A stretch of DNA of 64,000 nt from assembly GCA_026397725.1 (NCBI GenBank), contig JAPLUI010000330.1, positions 1-64,000 on the forward strand. Direction: 5' to 3'. The notes beneath the pieces are model-generated. The model was not told the DNA's origin. It saw nothing but the letters and a program-made list of their open reading frames with translations, and did not search any database. The translations under genes and the position numbers were made by a program. Positions 57,701 to 64,000 of the stretch are shown piece by piece (the stretch's first letter is position 1; every line of letters starts with the position of its first letter). The stretch comes from Verrucomicrobiota bacterium (GTDB lineage Bacteria > Verrucomicrobiota > Verrucomicrobiia > Verrucomicrobiales > Akkermansiaceae).

Positions 57701-59026
57701 TGGGAAGGCACGAACTATCCCACCATGAATAGCCTTTACGAACCGGTGAACCAGGATCGCGAGCGCTTCATGAAGGCCGCGCGTCTGGGTTGGTTGGGGC
57801 AATTGCAGCTCGAACGCGCCAAGGGCCATGTCGGCTTCGACAGCGTGCCGCCGGCAGCGGCCACCGACTGGATGAAAACGTACGAACTGGCGATCGCGGC
57901 CCAACCGGGCAATTACGGCACTTGGCTGGATTACGTCAAGGTGTTGGAATCCATCAAAGACGTGCCGCCAAAGACCTGGCTGACTCTCGCCCGCGGTGCC
58001 GCGTGCCACCTCGCCGTCTGCAACGAAGCCGGCTGGGCGATCACGATGCGTTGCCTCAACAAGGTGCTGCCGGGGATGACGCCCGCCGAGCGCGTGGAGG
58101 TGTTGGCGGCCTGCAACCGCGATTTGCGTCAGGAAAACTGGCTCAAGCTGATAGGGTTTCCCTATGATGGGATTCTCAACTGGCAGGCCGATGCCATCGG
58201 CGACCCGGCCTTGGCCGTCAAGTACCTGGGGGATCTGCTCACCATTCATTACAGCCCGAAACCCGACGGCAACTGGATTTTCGGCAGTGTGTTGAGTTGG
58301 GGCGCGAATCGATTCGCCGGCAATCCGGCGACCGCGTCCGGTCATGCCCAGGTCATGGCCGCGTTCTTCCAGGGCAAGGGCGAGGCCATGGACAAGAACC
58401 TGCTCACCACCACGGTGCAAACCGGCATCCGCAAGGCCAGCGAGGCCGGCGACATCGTCAGCTTCCGGCTCTGGTGCGACATGGCGGCAAAGCTGCTGCC
58501 GGCGCTGCAGCCCGCCGACGTGTTTCTCAATCCGCAACAGATGGCGGACTTCCCGAAATCCGCGCCGTTCCCCGGCGACCTGCTGAGCCAGGACGGACTG
58601 CTGCAAACCAGCAGCGCCTGCGCGACCGACCGACCGCTGTCCTACCGCCAGGTCCTGAGCGGTGGTGGTGGCGGTGGCGGTTGGTTCGATACCAACCCCG
58701 AGGAGAAACCGTGGGCGCAGGTCCAGTTGCCTGGCGAAGCCGAACTGACCGGCATCGTCCTGGTCAATCGCTATGAAGTCGGACCCACCCAGGACGAGTT
58801 CCAGTGGGCGGTGCCGTTCAAAGTCTCGGTTTCCCTCGACGGCAAAACCTGGACCGAAGTCGCCTCGTTCGACAAGGCCGAGGCGGTCTTCCGGATCGAC
58901 CTGCTAGACCGCAAACTCCAAGCGCGCCATGTGCGGGCCGAACGCATGCCCGTCGCGGACAAGACCAAACCGCCCGGACGCTTCCATTTCCGCAGCTTCC
59001 AGGTCTTTGGGAAAAAGTCATACTGA
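54800..59026 (+). CDS. Large secreted protein: thioredoxin-like N-terminus, transglutaminase-like Cys/His segment, C-terminal F5/8-like domain
   Basis: MKTTPRPAMRPPVTPLSALPPHRKRRVLTILAATLGSLLGCQQAHAAAE; GKDLVVFQRGSDWNRLSETLYQNVWMKDEFAKDLGDGFVLMAVD; GGVCGTVSTYGSAAAQVHGIPSTAIGQPGHCAYVV. In-frame alternative start at 54752. Confidence 0.6.
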   Translation: MKTTPRPAMRPPVTPLSALPPHRKRRVLTILAATLGSLLGCQQAHAAAERADNYEDALARAKAVGKDLVVFQRGSDWNRLSETLYQNVWMKDEFAKDLGDGFVLMAVDRPESEDGAAGARLAKLVDETAPLPPNEMTAVESEAKIPFTVRPDGTYLGAMTPNPGQDVLALKLKAKNGGRVLRLDFPMDPSLPGGGPGRVAHGNFAISEVAVQQGAAPVKLTAAWADAFDSAWGPWQAIDGISDKGENMWNAVGHARQRRTLMLVMDKPVPAGTELTVRLICRILWGQFLPGCLRAAVVGERAMVDDIAEASAAQQLRVKNSKFSWWDTTFCPRVALLDREGRAVACDNKPRLGLTPATLAARVRELRAVREKRDALWAKAEAATGPEQAELFRQSLDVMGFANWAGNENCYKPIHDRIRAADPKDESGAVRWLSFGGDPRDGLVWTEPSWAKALEKKDLTDADFTEALARVDNELKDPRNRILDHERIQRIMAGKYLVYSRWPKHEEQRFDVQREIAAFDPDTFWGIGARGELGLHFHSTTPMLTYGWGGKQVKPGSNIWDMTDTAYFFDHAGPYKLRLTTTGGKNTVTIQRVALLDGSTVLSEARPAARLGPGAPPVEVDLDLKAWRAERMLVLRVEVEAADGQTESAGAFAVEPQLLPAPAPAPQPTATDSGSRMLAGDGIHPLYQKLGGLLLAEAATGEAGIARLTDVPALRANLAQATLIRLCGEAQLESIAKQDGGAAFLQSFFKDTAWLESFLGSGKAEWPQALQNLYLLRRHGAGWEQPLNQRLATALALQWGKVSPYRLVDRFRHIQQSLRDGLMHISFESLDVREMRWAAPNYGSAKDFQFMLDDRQTLLRDYLGAHGGVRYVSFNVYGVSCQDGWNYVGPWAHVYGNGSDNRPFPAHRQVGGVCGTVSTYGSAAAQVHGIPSTAIGQPGHCAYVVRVGREWPVGNSVTWPSDASVPGWEGTNYPTMNSLYEPVNQDRERFMKAARLGWLGQLQLERAKGHVGFDSVPPAAATDWMKTYELAIAAQPGNYGTWLDYVKVLESIKDVPPKTWLTLARGAACHLAVCNEAGWAITMRCLNKVLPGMTPAERVEVLAACNRDLRQENWLKLIGFPYDGILNWQADAIGDPALAVKYLGDLLTIHYSPKPDGNWIFGSVLSWGANRFAGNPATASGHAQVMAAFFQGKGEAMDKNLLTTTVQTGIRKASEAGDIVSFRLWCDMAAKLLPALQPADVFLNPQQMADFPKSAPFPGDLLSQDGLLQTSSACATDRPLSYRQVLSGGGGGGGWFDTNPEEKPWAQVQLPGEAELTGIVLVNRYEVGPTQDEFQWAVPFKVSVSLDGKTWTEVASFDKAEAVFRIDLLDRKLQARHVRAERMPVADKTKPPGRFHFRSFQVFGKKSY

Positions 59027-59034
59027 GCCAACCG

Positions 59035-59104
59035 CGTATCAGATTTTCCGCAAGAGAATACTTGTGTGTTTCAAACTGCGGCCTCAGCATAATCGTCTTA
59101 TCCA
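59035..59104 (+). promoter_or_regulatory. Conserved upstream element, copy D
   Basis: GTATCAGATTTTCCGCAAGAGAATACTTGTGTGTTTCAAACTGCGGCCTCAGCATAATCGTCTTATCC. Confidence 0.55.
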
Positions 59105-59149
59105 ACCGCCGAACCAGCACCTTAACTCCACCCGTAGCCGTTCATCCGT

Positions 59150-60624
59150 ATGAAAACCGTACTGAGTCGCCGCCACTTCCTCCACACCGCCGCTGCGGCA
59201 AGCCTCGGCCTCGCCACCCTGGGTCGTGCGCCGGCGCGCGCCGCCTCGCCGAATGGCAAGCTCCGCGTTCTGTCCATCGGCGTGGTTGGCACCATCGGCA
59301 GCCTTGACCGCAAGCAGGTGGCCGGTCATCCCGAGGCGACTCTGTTAGCCGTCAAGGCCACCCGCTTCCCGGGCCAGGAACTGCGCTGGGACAAATCCCA
59401 GCTCGGGGGGCATTGTACCGGTATCGGGTTGGATACCAACTGCCGACGGGAAACGCGGTGTTGCCGGTCTATCATTTCCGGACGCCGGACCCGCAGGCGA
59501 AGACCTTGCGCTTGGTCGCGTTCAACGATCTGCACAGTCAGGACCAGACCCTCGAAGCACTCATGCGCTTCGTGAAACCCGACGACTACGCGTTTTCCAT
59601 GTTGCTGGGCGACAAGTCGATTGACGCGGTCATCATCGCCACCCCCGATCACTGGCATGTGCCGGTCGGCTTGGCGGCAGTGCGGGCGGGTAAGGATGTC
59701 TATATCGAGAAGCCGCTCGGCCACACCCTCAACCAGAACCGGGCGCTGCTGGAGGCCTGCCAAAAGCACCAGCGGATTTTCCAATACGGCACCCAACAAC
59801 GCAGTCAGGAACTGCTCAAGCGCGGCATCGAGTTGGTGCTCAATGGTTACATCGGCGAGTTGCAGCGCATCGAGGTGTGGGCGCCCGCCGGCATGGGCGG
59901 CGGCTCGCTCGACGAAATCCCGGTGCCGGCCGGCCTCGACTATGATCTTTACCTCGGACCCGCACCGATGAAACCGTGCAGCAAGGACCGAATCACGAGC
60001 AATGGCTCCTATCATTGCTCCGATTATTCGATCGGCTTCATCGCCGGCTGGGGCGCCCACCCGCTCGACATCGCGATCTGGGGCATGGACTACGACCAGA
60101 AAGGCCCGGCCAGTTTCCGCGGTACCGGCAGTTTCCCGACCCCAGACGCGCTGTTTAACAATTGCGCCACCTGGGATGTGGAAATCAAGTTCGCCGGCGG
60201 CCTGCAGATGCACTTCATGAGCAGCAACCACTCCGCACCCATCGTCAAAAAGTATCGCAGCTCTGGTGGTGATGGCGACGGCACGACCTTTTTCGGCTCG
60301 AAAGGCTGGGTCAGCTTGAGCCGCGGCGGCGTCGCCGCGAGCAACCAGGAGTGGTTCAACATGCGGGAGTGCGAAGGCACCAAGCGCGTGCTCTATCACA
60401 ACCAGTACTACCAGTCCTTCGTCGATTCCGTCCGCGACCGCAAGCCTTCGATCGCACCCATGGAGGACGCGGTGCGCTCAGACGCCCTCAGCCACCTCTC
60501 GCTGCTCGCCATCCAATCCGGCAGCGAAGTGGTCTGGGACCCGCAGGCCTATGCCATCCAGTCCCCCGAGGCGCTCAAGGCCCGGATGACCCACCAAGTC
60601 CGCGGAGCGTGGGAACAAAGCTAA
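59150..60624 (+). pseudogene. Tat-signal Gfo/Idh/MocA oxidoreductase interrupted by a metallophosphoesterase-like segment and a frame change
   Basis: MKTVLSRRHFLHTAAAASLGLATLG...; then in another frame YRYRVGYQ...YHFRTPDPQAKTLRLVAFNDLHSQDQTLEALMRFVKPDDYAFSMLLGD; then DAVIIATPDHWHVPVGLAAVRAGKDVYIEKPLGHT. Confidence 0.65.
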
Positions 60625-60951
60625 TACCCCGGCCATGGAGGCTCGTATGCCGGTGGCCGCGGCCAGTTCGAGGGGCAAGCCCGGAACGCTGCCACCGACA
60701 CAAGCCGGCATCATGTTTTCGAGAAAAGGCGTGGTCGTGAAGCCATTCGGCCCAATCCCGACGTGGCAGGCACGGTGTTCCGCATGTGGCAGCAGAGCGG
60801 AGTTGGCTGCGTTAATTGAACTCGTCCGGTTCTGTGGGCGTCGTCGTCCGGCCTGCGGGCCGGACGGCCCTATCCCGGTCAGTACATCGTGCTCTGCCGC
60901 AGCCTCCCTGCCAGCGCCGACATCGCCGATGCCATGGACGAATTTGGGCGC

Positions 60952-60979
60952 TGCTGAATGTTGAATGCTGAATGTTGAA
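60952..60979 (+). repeat. Four 7-bp tandem units TGYTGAA
   Basis: TGCTGAA TGTTGAA TGCTGAA TGTTGAA read directly. Confidence 0.85.
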
Positions 60980-61254
60980 ATCTTCGGCGTGACGCATGGT
61001 GTAGCCGCAGCTCTAACGGTTGACACGAAGACGAGGCGGCCGTCCTGGCCTTCCTCGCCGCCCGTGAGAAATCCACTGAGGTCGTTGCCAGCGTCGCCCG
61101 CTTCCTCGCATGGAAAGTCGAGAGCAAAGGCGAGGAAACCCGCAACCTCGCCAACGTCCGCCGCCATCCTGCCCCAGTACCGCAGCGACATCGTCCGGCA
61201 GGCGTGCTGTGGATTTCGTCCTGAGGAAATCAACGCAACCCCCCTCTCTTGCCC

Positions 61255-61385
61255 GAGTTGCGGACAGCCGGCGACAGGCTTCCAGCCGGTGATGGCAGAC
61301 CGTGCATCCGGCCTGTCCGCCAATGAAGCGACAAGCTGGATGCCCGTCGGCCAAGACAGGCAGGATGCCGGTCCTCCTGTCCAGT
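61255..61385. repeat. Cluster of short related palindrome-like words (GACAGGCTTCCAGCC, AGCTGGATGCC, GACAGGCAGGATGCCGGTC)
   Basis: Non-coding stretch before the MoxR gene; resembles dispersed GGCTGGAAGCCTG-type intergenic repeats of PVC genomes (recall, not searched). Confidence 0.3.
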
Positions 61386-61484
61386 TAGCACAGGGCTGGT
61401 TAGCACATGGCTTGACAAACGGGTGGCCCGGCGGTTTTTCAAGGCTTGACCGCACGCTCCGGTTGCCTCAAACCCACGGACCCT

Positions 61485-62420
61485 ATGACTGACCCAGCCA
61501 CCGCCGCCCGCTTGGAATCCGCTGTGTGTTCCGTCGTGCGCGGCCAACGCGACGTCGTCCGGCGGGTGCTGGCATGCATGGTCGCCGGCGGCCATGTGCT
61601 GCTGGAGGATTTCCCCGGAACCGGCAAGACCACGCTGGCCAAGGCGATCGCCAGGTCGATCAGCGGCACGGTTTTCAAGCGGGTGCAGTTCACGCCGGAC
61701 CTGTTGCCCTCCGATATTCTCGGCATCTCCGTGCTCGATCCGCAGACCCACGAGTTCCGGTTTCATCCGGGACCGATTTTTGCCGACATCCTGCTGGCCG
61801 ATGAAATCAACCGCGCCTCGCCGCGGACCCAAAGCGCCTTGTTAGAAGCCATGGGCGAGCGGCAGGTGACCATCGATGCCCAACGTCACGATTTGGACGG
61901 CGTGTTTTTTGTCATCGCCACCCAGAACCCGGTCGAGTTTCGCGGCACCTATCCGCTGCCGGAGGCACAGATGGACCGCTTCGCCATGCAATGCTCGCTC
62001 GGGTATGTGAGCGCGGCCGAGGAAGCCTCGATCCTGGCCGATCAGGCGGAGCGCCACCCGCTCGATTCGCTGGCGGCGGTGGCGACGCGGGAGGAAGTGC
62101 TGGCGCTGATGGCGGCCGCCAGGCAAGTGCGCTTCAGCGATGAGTTGCGGGACTATGTGGTCGCCTTGGTGGGTGCCACGCGGGGGCGGCGGGAAATCCA
62201 GCTTGCCGCCAGTCCGCGGGCGTCGCTGGCGCTGATGAAAGTGTCGCAGGCGATGGCCTTGTTTGAAGGCAGTGATTTTGTCTCGCCGGAAATCATCCAG
62301 CAGATGGCGGCGGACGTCATCGCCCATCGCTTGGTGTTGGAACCGGAAGCCAGGTTTTCTGGCCTGAGCGCCCGCCAGATCGTCATGGATCTCATTGCGC
62401 AAACCCCGGTGCCGGTGTAA
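61485..62420 (+). CDS. MoxR-family AAA ATPase
   Basis: HVLLEDFPGTGKTTLAKAIA; VQFTPDLLPSDILG; ILLADEINRASPRTQSALLEAMGERQVT; ATQNPVEFRGTYPLPEAQMDRF. Confidence 0.95.
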   Translation: MTDPATAARLESAVCSVVRGQRDVVRRVLACMVAGGHVLLEDFPGTGKTTLAKAIARSISGTVFKRVQFTPDLLPSDILGISVLDPQTHEFRFHPGPIFADILLADEINRASPRTQSALLEAMGERQVTIDAQRHDLDGVFFVIATQNPVEFRGTYPLPEAQMDRFAMQCSLGYVSAAEEASILADQAERHPLDSLAAVATREEVLALMAAARQVRFSDELRDYVVALVGATRGRREIQLAASPRASLALMKVSQAMALFEGSDFVSPEIIQQMAADVIAHRLVLEPEARFSGLSARQIVMDLIAQTPVPV

Positions 62421-62433
62421 GGCCAATCCTGCC

Positions 62434-63840
62434 ATGAGCCCCGCCGCGCCAACACCCGCCGCCGACCCCTACGCGCCGCACAGTGCCGCGTTCCTCCGCT
62501 TGTTGTACCGCGCTTATTTTCACAACTCCGGCCTCGGGCATCTGCTCATGCGGCGCGTCTGCCCGGCGGGCCTCGGCCTGGCGGTGGTGCTGATGTTAGC
62601 CGGGGTGCTGGGCGTGGGGCAGCCGCGGCAGTCGGTCTTTGAGTTGTTTGCGCTGGCCTGCGGGATGGGCATGCTCGGGTTGCCGCTGGTGCTCATGCGG
62701 CGAGCGTCCGTGGCCGCCAGTCGCGAAGTCCCCCGCCATGGCACGGTCGGGGAACCGCTCCGCTACACCCTGCGCGTGACCAACACCGGACGCCGCCGCC
62801 TGCGCCGCGCCTGGCTCGCCGAAACCCAGCCCGACGCCAGGCCGGGCCTAACGGAATTCTCCTTCCTGCGCGAACCGGGCGAGGAGGAACGCAACTGGTT
62901 CGACCGCACCTTCGCCTACTATCGCTGGCAATGGCTGATGTCCCGCAAGCGGCTGTTTTCCGGTGGCGTCCCGCCGGATGAAATCAAGCTGGCCCCCGGC
63001 GGGCACGTCACCGTGACGGTGACGATCATCCCGCAGCGGCGCGGCGTGATCCGGCTCAACGATCTGCGCGTCCTGTTGCCCGATCCCTTGACCCTGTTTC
63101 AGCGGTGCCGCAAGGTGGCCGCTCCGCCCGCCACCATCACCGTGCTGCCACAGCGCTGGCCCCTGCCTCCCAGCCAAGTCCCCGGCAGCGCTCGGTTTCA
63201 AATCGGCGGCGAAGTGACCGGCAACGCGATTGGCAACGCCGGCGAATTCGTGGGCCTGCGCGACTACCGCGAGGGCGATCCATGGCGGCAGATTCATTGG
63301 AAAAGCTGGGCCCGCACCGGCCGGCCGATCGTCAAGGAGTTGGAAGACACCTGCTATCCCCGCTATGGACTGGTGCTGGATACCTTTCCTGCAGCCGGCG
63401 CGGGGGCGGTGTTTGAGGAGGCAGTGTCGGTGGCCGCATCGTTTGCCGCCACCCTCGACACGCGGGAGTCCTTGTTAGATCTGATGTTCATCAAGGACGA
63501 GGCCCATCATGTAACCGCCGGGCGCGGCTTGGCGCGGGCCGAGAAACTGCTCGAAGTGCTCGCTGCGGTGGAACCCGAGGCGGACGCCGACTTTGACACG
63601 CTGGCCCGCCTCGTGCTGCGCCATCGGGATGAACTCACCTCCTGCCTCGTCATCTTCGCGGGCTGGGATGAATCCCGCGCCGCCTTGCTGCGCACCTTGG
63701 TCCGCGGTGGCATCACCTGCGCCCCCATCATCATCGGCCACGGGCCGCCGCCAGTCGGCATCCCCGGCCACTGGATCGAGAGCGGGCAACTCGCCCGCGA
63801 CCTGCGGCGGCTGCCCGCCCGCCTTGGCCAGCCGTTCTAA
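62434..63840 (+). CDS. DUF58 domain protein
   Basis: NAGEFVGLRDYREGDPWRQIHWKSWARTGRPIVKELEDTCYPRYGLVLDTF; directly follows MoxR. Confidence 0.9.
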   Translation: MSPAAPTPAADPYAPHSAAFLRLLYRAYFHNSGLGHLLMRRVCPAGLGLAVVLMLAGVLGVGQPRQSVFELFALACGMGMLGLPLVLMRRASVAASREVPRHGTVGEPLRYTLRVTNTGRRRLRRAWLAETQPDARPGLTEFSFLREPGEEERNWFDRTFAYYRWQWLMSRKRLFSGGVPPDEIKLAPGGHVTVTVTIIPQRRGVIRLNDLRVLLPDPLTLFQRCRKVAAPPATITVLPQRWPLPPSQVPGSARFQIGGEVTGNAIGNAGEFVGLRDYREGDPWRQIHWKSWARTGRPIVKELEDTCYPRYGLVLDTFPAAGAGAVFEEAVSVAASFAATLDTRESLLDLMFIKDEAHHVTAGRGLARAEKLLEVLAAVEPEADADFDTLARLVLRHRDELTSCLVIFAGWDESRAALLRTLVRGGITCAPIIIGHGPPPVGIPGHWIESGQLARDLRRLPARLGQPF

Positions 63841-63849
63841 CAACCAACT

Positions 63850-64000
63850 CCGCCGCCGCCATCGCCACCATCCATCCACCGCCCCGTCTGCTGTTAGGCT
63901 CGGCACTCCTGTTCTGGGGTGGCATGACCGGCAACGCGCTGCTTGGCCTGGTGCTGGCGCTGTGGGTGGAAGCGGCACATTGGACGCGGCTGCGGTGGGA
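63850..64000 (+). CDS. Partial membrane protein, 3' end outside the window; possibly the transglutaminase-type member of a MoxR-DUF58 operon
   Basis: Open frame PPPRLLLGSALLFWGGMTGNALLGLVLALWVEAAHWTRLRW; start codon not established. Confidence 0.35.

Noticed and set aside
60478-61455. Minus-strand 325-aa ORF at the island boundary
   Set aside because: Translation lacks domain-like conservation, overlaps the 3' end of the oxidoreductase and the repeat cluster.
1-64000. tRNA, rRNA, integrase, transposase, toxin-antitoxin or defence genes
   Set aside because: Looked for; none recognised in any frame.

Overview
GC-rich, almost entirely + strand window. Its protein families suggest a Verrucomicrobiota / PVC-type bacterium (inference). 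About 60 kb is a glycan-degradation island: three very large autotransporter-type beta-strand repeat proteins (one fused to a GH172/DUF2961 domain), a stand-alone GH172, GH106 and GH78 alpha-L-rhamnosidases, a GH32-like protein, LamG and TIM-barrel hydrolases, two DUF4838/malectin proteins, SGNH hydrolases, a GH29 fucosidase chimera, a 1.4 kb-codon thioredoxin/transglutaminase-like protein, and a Tat-signal Gfo/Idh-like oxidoreductase. No SusC/SusD pair, sulfatase, intact transporter or regulator was recognised. A MoxR / DUF58 / (transglutaminase-type) operon starts at about 61.5 kb. The main non-standard observations are: (1) a conserved promoter-like element of about 70-90 bp (CCGCAAGAA ... 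TTGYRTG..GCAAAATCCGGC ... CGTCAT) in front of at least four genes, with a fifth truncated copy; (2) an unusual concentration of mosaic, internally deleted or frameshifted genes, in which pieces of unrelated enzyme families are joined in or nearly in frame, and where parental sequence can be compared some joints look like deletions between very short direct repeats; (3) a (TCTA)6.5 tetranucleotide tract directly upstream of, and possibly inside, the coding sequence of the 1.4 kb-codon protein, a candidate phase-variation tract. All family calls are from reading the translated sequences; no database search was run.
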